NCBI GenBank assembly: GCA_937876435.1
Contig: CALEIL010000281.1
Coordinates: forward strand, 1 to 9,242
Length of the DNA: 9,242 bases
Reading direction: 5' to 3'
Source of the DNA: an uncultured Bacteroidota bacterium
GTDB lineage: Bacteria; Bacteroidota; Bacteroidia; Chitinophagales; Saprospiraceae
The position numbers were made by a program, and so were the translations under genes. The notes beneath the pieces are model-generated. The model saw only the letters and a list, made by a program, of their open reading frames with translations. It made no database searches and had not been told where the DNA came from. Shown piece by piece: positions 6,556 to 9,242 of this stretch. Position 1 is the first letter of the stretch. Each line of letters starts with the position of its first letter.

Positions 6556-8283
6556 TTATTCCTTCCATTCAGTCTCCAATCCCTGGCTCCGGATCCACTT
6601 TTGAAAATCTGTCAAACGGGTCGAATCTGCTCTGACAGCCCGGGGAGGAATATGGTTTTTCAATGCATAAGCCGACAGCATCCCTACCGCTTCTCCTATA
6701 CTCCATTCGACGGGATGAAGACGATAACAACCGTTGGTGATGTGGGTGGTGCCGATATTTTTGTTGGCAGGCAGTAGATTATTCATCCGGATGGGCAATA
6801 GGGCTCCCAGGGGGATTTGAAACGGGAGAGAATGAAAATCGATATAATTGTCTCCTCTGTTGCTCGGATGCAGGTCAATGTGATAATATCCGGTGCCCAC
6901 GCTGTCCTGAAAGGTGGCTGCCTTGTCTCCATTTTCTGATCCGGCTACCATTTTTCTCTGTTCTCTTCCCACGTGCTCCTCCAGGATGGTAAACTCTGCT
7001 TTGATCCGGCGGGATTCACGAACGTATGGATACAAGGCCATACCATCCTCAGATCCCATGATATCGGGCCGCAACCTCAATCCGGACCAACCCTGCCCCC
7101 CATCCGGCCTGGGAGCTTCGGTCTGCAACCAATACAAAAGCGATAGATTCAACTGCCGGGCTCCTTCAAGGGTTTTATGAAATTCCTCATCCGAAACATC
7201 GATCAGATTACCCATGAAATAATCGTTCTGGGGCCAATTGACGAGCGTGATGTCACTTTCGTAGGACCCCTGCTGAAAATTGGCTTTACTGATCATCCTT
7301 CTGTAATACCATAGGTTGAGGACTCCCTCCAGTTGTGCCTTTTCCGGATGAAAACCCAACAGTTTGGGTTCGAGGGTTCGGGGATTGGAATAATCCAGAT
7401 CCAGTAATTTACCGGCCCACGGTGGATCCATATCGGGAACATACCGGGACCAGAAATCATAATCTGCCGGGCGATCGATGACGTTGTCTGCTCCGGGCTG
7501 ATAGTCCATGGCAAAACATAATGTGAAAGCCTGATGATTTTGGGGATTTCCTTTGTCGGGCGCGTGCAATTCACCGGTTTCTTTATTGGATTCGGTACCA
7601 GTCACGTATTCGGTGCCGGTTAATGGCAGCAGATCTCCCAGTTCAGTCGCATCCACGAATATCGGAGAACTTAAAATTACCGAATGCCCCTGGACCGGGT
7701 TCGATACCTCTACAGATCTGACTTCATCTCCATCTACGTCGCATTTTACAACTTTGTAATGGGGTAACAATCTCAATTTTCCGGTGCTCATATATGGATG
7801 GAGCATCTCCAGAAGCACCGCGACACTTACGCGTGGTTCGTGACAAATCCTGGATACGCCTCCATCACCAGGATCCAGAAATTCCTGATTGCGGGCTTCC
7901 TCGGTCAGGGGATAATTGCGACGGTAGTAGTCACGCACCCTGGTGCGATAATCCCTGTACGATTCAGGAGCTCCGTGGGTCTCGATCCAGGAATGTTCAT
8001 CAGGTGGCACTCCTTGCTGAGCTATCTGACCACCGATCCATTTAGTTTCTTCGGTCAGGATAACCCGGAGACCATTTCGGCAGGCAGCTAATGCAGCAGC
8101 ACACCCTCCGAGACCGCCTCCTACAATCACCACGTCGGCGGACAACTCCCCGGGCTTGTCATTATGATTCCGGCGATTTCCGAAGGGTTTGATTTGTCCG
8201 GAGCTATTCATTAACAAAGGGACGGGAGTGAGCGACAAACCTCCTCCCGCTGAGAGTAATTTGGTAAAATCTCTTCGTTTCAT
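6556..8283 (-). CDS. FAD-dependent oxidoreductase with Tat signal, substrate unknown
   Basis: Predicted flavoenzyme of the FAD_oxidored type (the PF12831-like group). From the ATG at 8283 it has 575 residues. It opens with MKRRDFTKLLSAGGG, a twin-arginine motif followed by a hydrophobic stretch, which suggests export of the folded, FAD-loaded protein to the periplasm. The dinucleotide-binding fold is clear: strand VVIV then GGGLGG (55-60), an acidic pair at the end of the second strand (TEE, about 77-79), then WIGGQ (82-86). Further family features are RICHEPRVSVAVL (145-157), FVDATELGDLLP (209-220), YVRESRRI (420-427), HVGREQR (437-443), and a C-terminal FAD-contact region at about 503-534 ending SIGEAVG. 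A TTG at 8313 and an ATG at 8295 are also in frame, but they would put extra residues before the Tat motif. The gene diverges from the SDR. Substrate and pathway cannot be inferred. Confidence 0.88.
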   Translation of the reverse strand: MKRRDFTKLLSAGGGLSLTPVPLLMNSSGQIKPFGNRRNHNDKPGELSADVVIVGGGLGGCAAALAACRNGLRVILTEETKWIGGQIAQQGVPPDEHSWIETHGAPESYRDYRTRVRDYYRRNYPLTEEARNQEFLDPGDGGVSRICHEPRVSVAVLLEMLHPYMSTGKLRLLPHYKVVKCDVDGDEVRSVEVSNPVQGHSVILSSPIFVDATELGDLLPLTGTEYVTGTESNKETGELHAPDKGNPQNHQAFTLCFAMDYQPGADNVIDRPADYDFWSRYVPDMDPPWAGKLLDLDYSNPRTLEPKLLGFHPEKAQLEGVLNLWYYRRMISKANFQQGSYESDITLVNWPQNDYFMGNLIDVSDEEFHKTLEGARQLNLSLLYWLQTEAPRPDGGQGWSGLRLRPDIMGSEDGMALYPYVRESRRIKAEFTILEEHVGREQRKMVAGSENGDKAATFQDSVGTGYYHIDLHPSNRGDNYIDFHSLPFQIPLGALLPIRMNNLLPANKNIGTTHITNGCYRLHPVEWSIGEAVGMLSAYALKNHIPPRAVRADSTRLTDFQKWIRSQGLETEWKE

Positions 8284-8454
8284 CTGACTATACATTTCAT
8301 GTTTGAGTCTCAAAATATAAAAATAAGATCGATTAACTGCTACTGATTATCAGATTAAGGGATCAGGACATGAAGTCCGATTGTTTATGAAATGGCCCTC
8401 GCATTTTACATTTTACAGCGTTTTTTTGTACTTTTCATCTCATAATTGGCCAAT
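8284..8454. promoter_or_regulatory. Divergent control region between FAD oxidoreductase and SDR, with two small inverted repeats
   Basis: This 171-bp spacer carries promoters for both flanking genes. CTGATTATCAG (8343-8353) is an 11-base perfect inverted repeat around a single central base. GGACATGAAGTCC (8366-8378) has 4-bp arms around a 5-base centre. ATCAG also recurs directly at 8349-8353 and 8362-8366. Such clustering could be an operator shared by the two genes, but no regulator gene is adjacent. A T7 run (8421-8427) followed by TACTTTTC (8429-8436), one base off TAnnTTTG, is a possible SDR promoter. Confidence 0.35.
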
Positions 8455-9171
8455 ATGACGTCTCCCACACAAAAAGTAGCGCTGATCACAGGAGCCTCCA
8501 GAGGAATCGGAAAACAATTGTCGATCGATCTGGCCCGGATGGGATATACGACCATACTCGTGGGAAGAAGTAAAGATCACCTGGAACAAACAGCCCGCGA
8601 AATCCAGGAAATGGGTCAACGGCAAACTATGATCCGGACGGTGGACATCACCGATTCAGACCAGATCAATAAAATGGTCGACGAGGTGATTTCAAAGTAT
8701 GGCCGGATAGACATTCTGGTCAACAATGCCGGTATCCACGCCAGGGGAACATTGGATCTGACCGGGGATGAATTCAGGAAACTGCTCGAGGTCAATATCA
8801 CAGGACAGTTTCTGGTGGCCAGGGCGGTAGTGCCGGTGATGAAAAATCAAGGTTCTGGTTATATATTCAATATCGCCTCTCGATCTGCCAAGGTGGGGTT
8901 TGCCGGCACGGGTGGTTATTGTTCATCGAAGTGGGGTTTGCTGGGATTGAGTGAATCGCTGTACAGGGAATTGACTCCGCTCGGGATTAAGGTCACCGCT
9001 TTATGTCCGGCGTGGGTTGATACGGAGATGGCGGACCGGGCAGGGAGTCCATTGGATCCGACCGAAAGGATCCGACCAGAGGATTTGTCAGAAACGATGA
9101 AATGGTTAATAAATCTTTCTTCCGGAGCCTGTGTGAAAGAGGTAGTGATTACCAATCCCATGAGTCTGTGA
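8455..9171 (+). CDS. Short-chain dehydrogenase/reductase, classical FabG-like SDR
   Basis: Predicted cytoplasmic NAD(P)-dependent oxidoreductase acting on a carbonyl/hydroxyl group. The 238-residue protein shows the full classical SDR set: cofactor motif TGASRGIG (12-19), D64 in the VDIT segment, NNAG (90-93), and the tetrad N114, S142, Y155 and K159 (YCSSK). CPAWVDTEM (184-192) matches the usual P-G-motif region, with alanine in place of glycine. R16 and R38 (VGRS) are basic residues where NADP-preferring SDRs have them, so NADP(H) is the likelier cofactor. The closest general resemblance is to 3-oxoacyl-ACP reductases, but no fatty-acid genes are nearby and SDR substrates are not readable from sequence. 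An in-frame TTG at 8446 would add three residues; the ATG at 8455 is preferred. It diverges from the FAD oxidoreductase. Confidence 0.9.
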   Translation: MTSPTQKVALITGASRGIGKQLSIDLARMGYTTILVGRSKDHLEQTAREIQEMGQRQTMIRTVDITDSDQINKMVDEVISKYGRIDILVNNAGIHARGTLDLTGDEFRKLLEVNITGQFLVARAVVPVMKNQGSGYIFNIASRSAKVGFAGTGGYCSSKWGLLGLSESLYRELTPLGIKVTALCPAWVDTEMADRAGSPLDPTERIRPEDLSETMKWLINLSSGACVKEVVITNPMSL

Positions 9172-9176
9172 TGATG

Positions 9177-9184
9177 TATTTTTG
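9177..9184 (+). promoter_or_regulatory. Possible Bacteroidota -7 promoter element for the next gene
   Basis: TATTTTTG matches the Bacteroidota sigma-factor -7 consensus TAnnTTTG at every fixed position. It lies 5 bases after the SDR stop, pointing right. No TTG is seen at the expected -33 position, and no gene starts before the window ends, so this is a candidate only. The rest of 9172-9242 shows nothing else. Confidence 0.3.
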
Positions 9185-9242
9185 AACATAGTACTCTGTC
9201 AGGATAAAGATTTAAGAATCATTCGAGGATATTTTGAGTCAG

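Noticed and set aside
1..9242. Mobile element, CRISPR, phage or defence system
   Set aside because: No transposase, integrase, nuclease or regularly spaced repeat array was found on either strand; all seven main genes are ordinary chromosomal types or a single unknown.

Overview
The window looks like chromosomal DNA of a member of the Bacteroidota. The main evidence is a lipid-anchored TamA/BamA-family protein (TamL type, lipobox cysteine at residue 23), which is characteristic of that phylum. Supporting signs are the lack of strong Shine-Dalgarno sequences, A/T-rich leaders, and a sequence after the last gene that matches the Bacteroidota -7 promoter consensus TAnnTTTG. The protein style would fit the Saprospiria/Chitinophagia side of the phylum, but this is an impression and cannot be shown from the window.

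Layout. Positions 1-152 hold no convincing gene; they contain a 10-bp inverted repeat and one copy of a short repeat. On the minus strand, an M20 metallopeptidase (824-2215) and trmD (153-827) form a two-gene unit with a 4-base stop/start overlap. A 133-bp divergent spacer leads to a lone plus-strand gene for an unrecognised secreted protein (2349-3119). It converges on a minus-strand SpoU/TrmH-family rRNA/tRNA 2'-O-methyltransferase (3160-3930). Only 32 bp separates that gene from the divergent tamL (3963-6308). A 247-bp spacer with a second copy of the short repeat separates tamL from a convergent, Tat-signal-bearing FAD-dependent oxidoreductase (6556-8283, minus). A divergent spacer with two small inverted repeats leads to a short-chain dehydrogenase/reductase (8455-9171, plus). 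The last 71 bp hold only a promoter-like element.

How the genes relate. Most are housekeeping: two RNA methyltransferases (TrmD for m1G37 of tRNA, and a SpoU-family ribose methylase), a cytosolic dipeptidase-type peptidase, and an outer-membrane assembly factor. The FAD oxidoreductase and the SDR share a divergent control region and could be co-regulated, but their substrates cannot be read from sequence. There is no phage, transposon, CRISPR array, rRNA or tRNA gene, and no sign of a new defence or biosynthetic system. The items most worth a second look are the short hairpin-forming repeat present in two spacers, the uncharacterised secreted protein, and the coupling of trmD to a peptidase rather than to ribosomal genes.

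Three genes have upstream TTG codons in frame that would lengthen them. ATG starts inside are preferred for the secreted protein, the FAD enzyme and the SDR.
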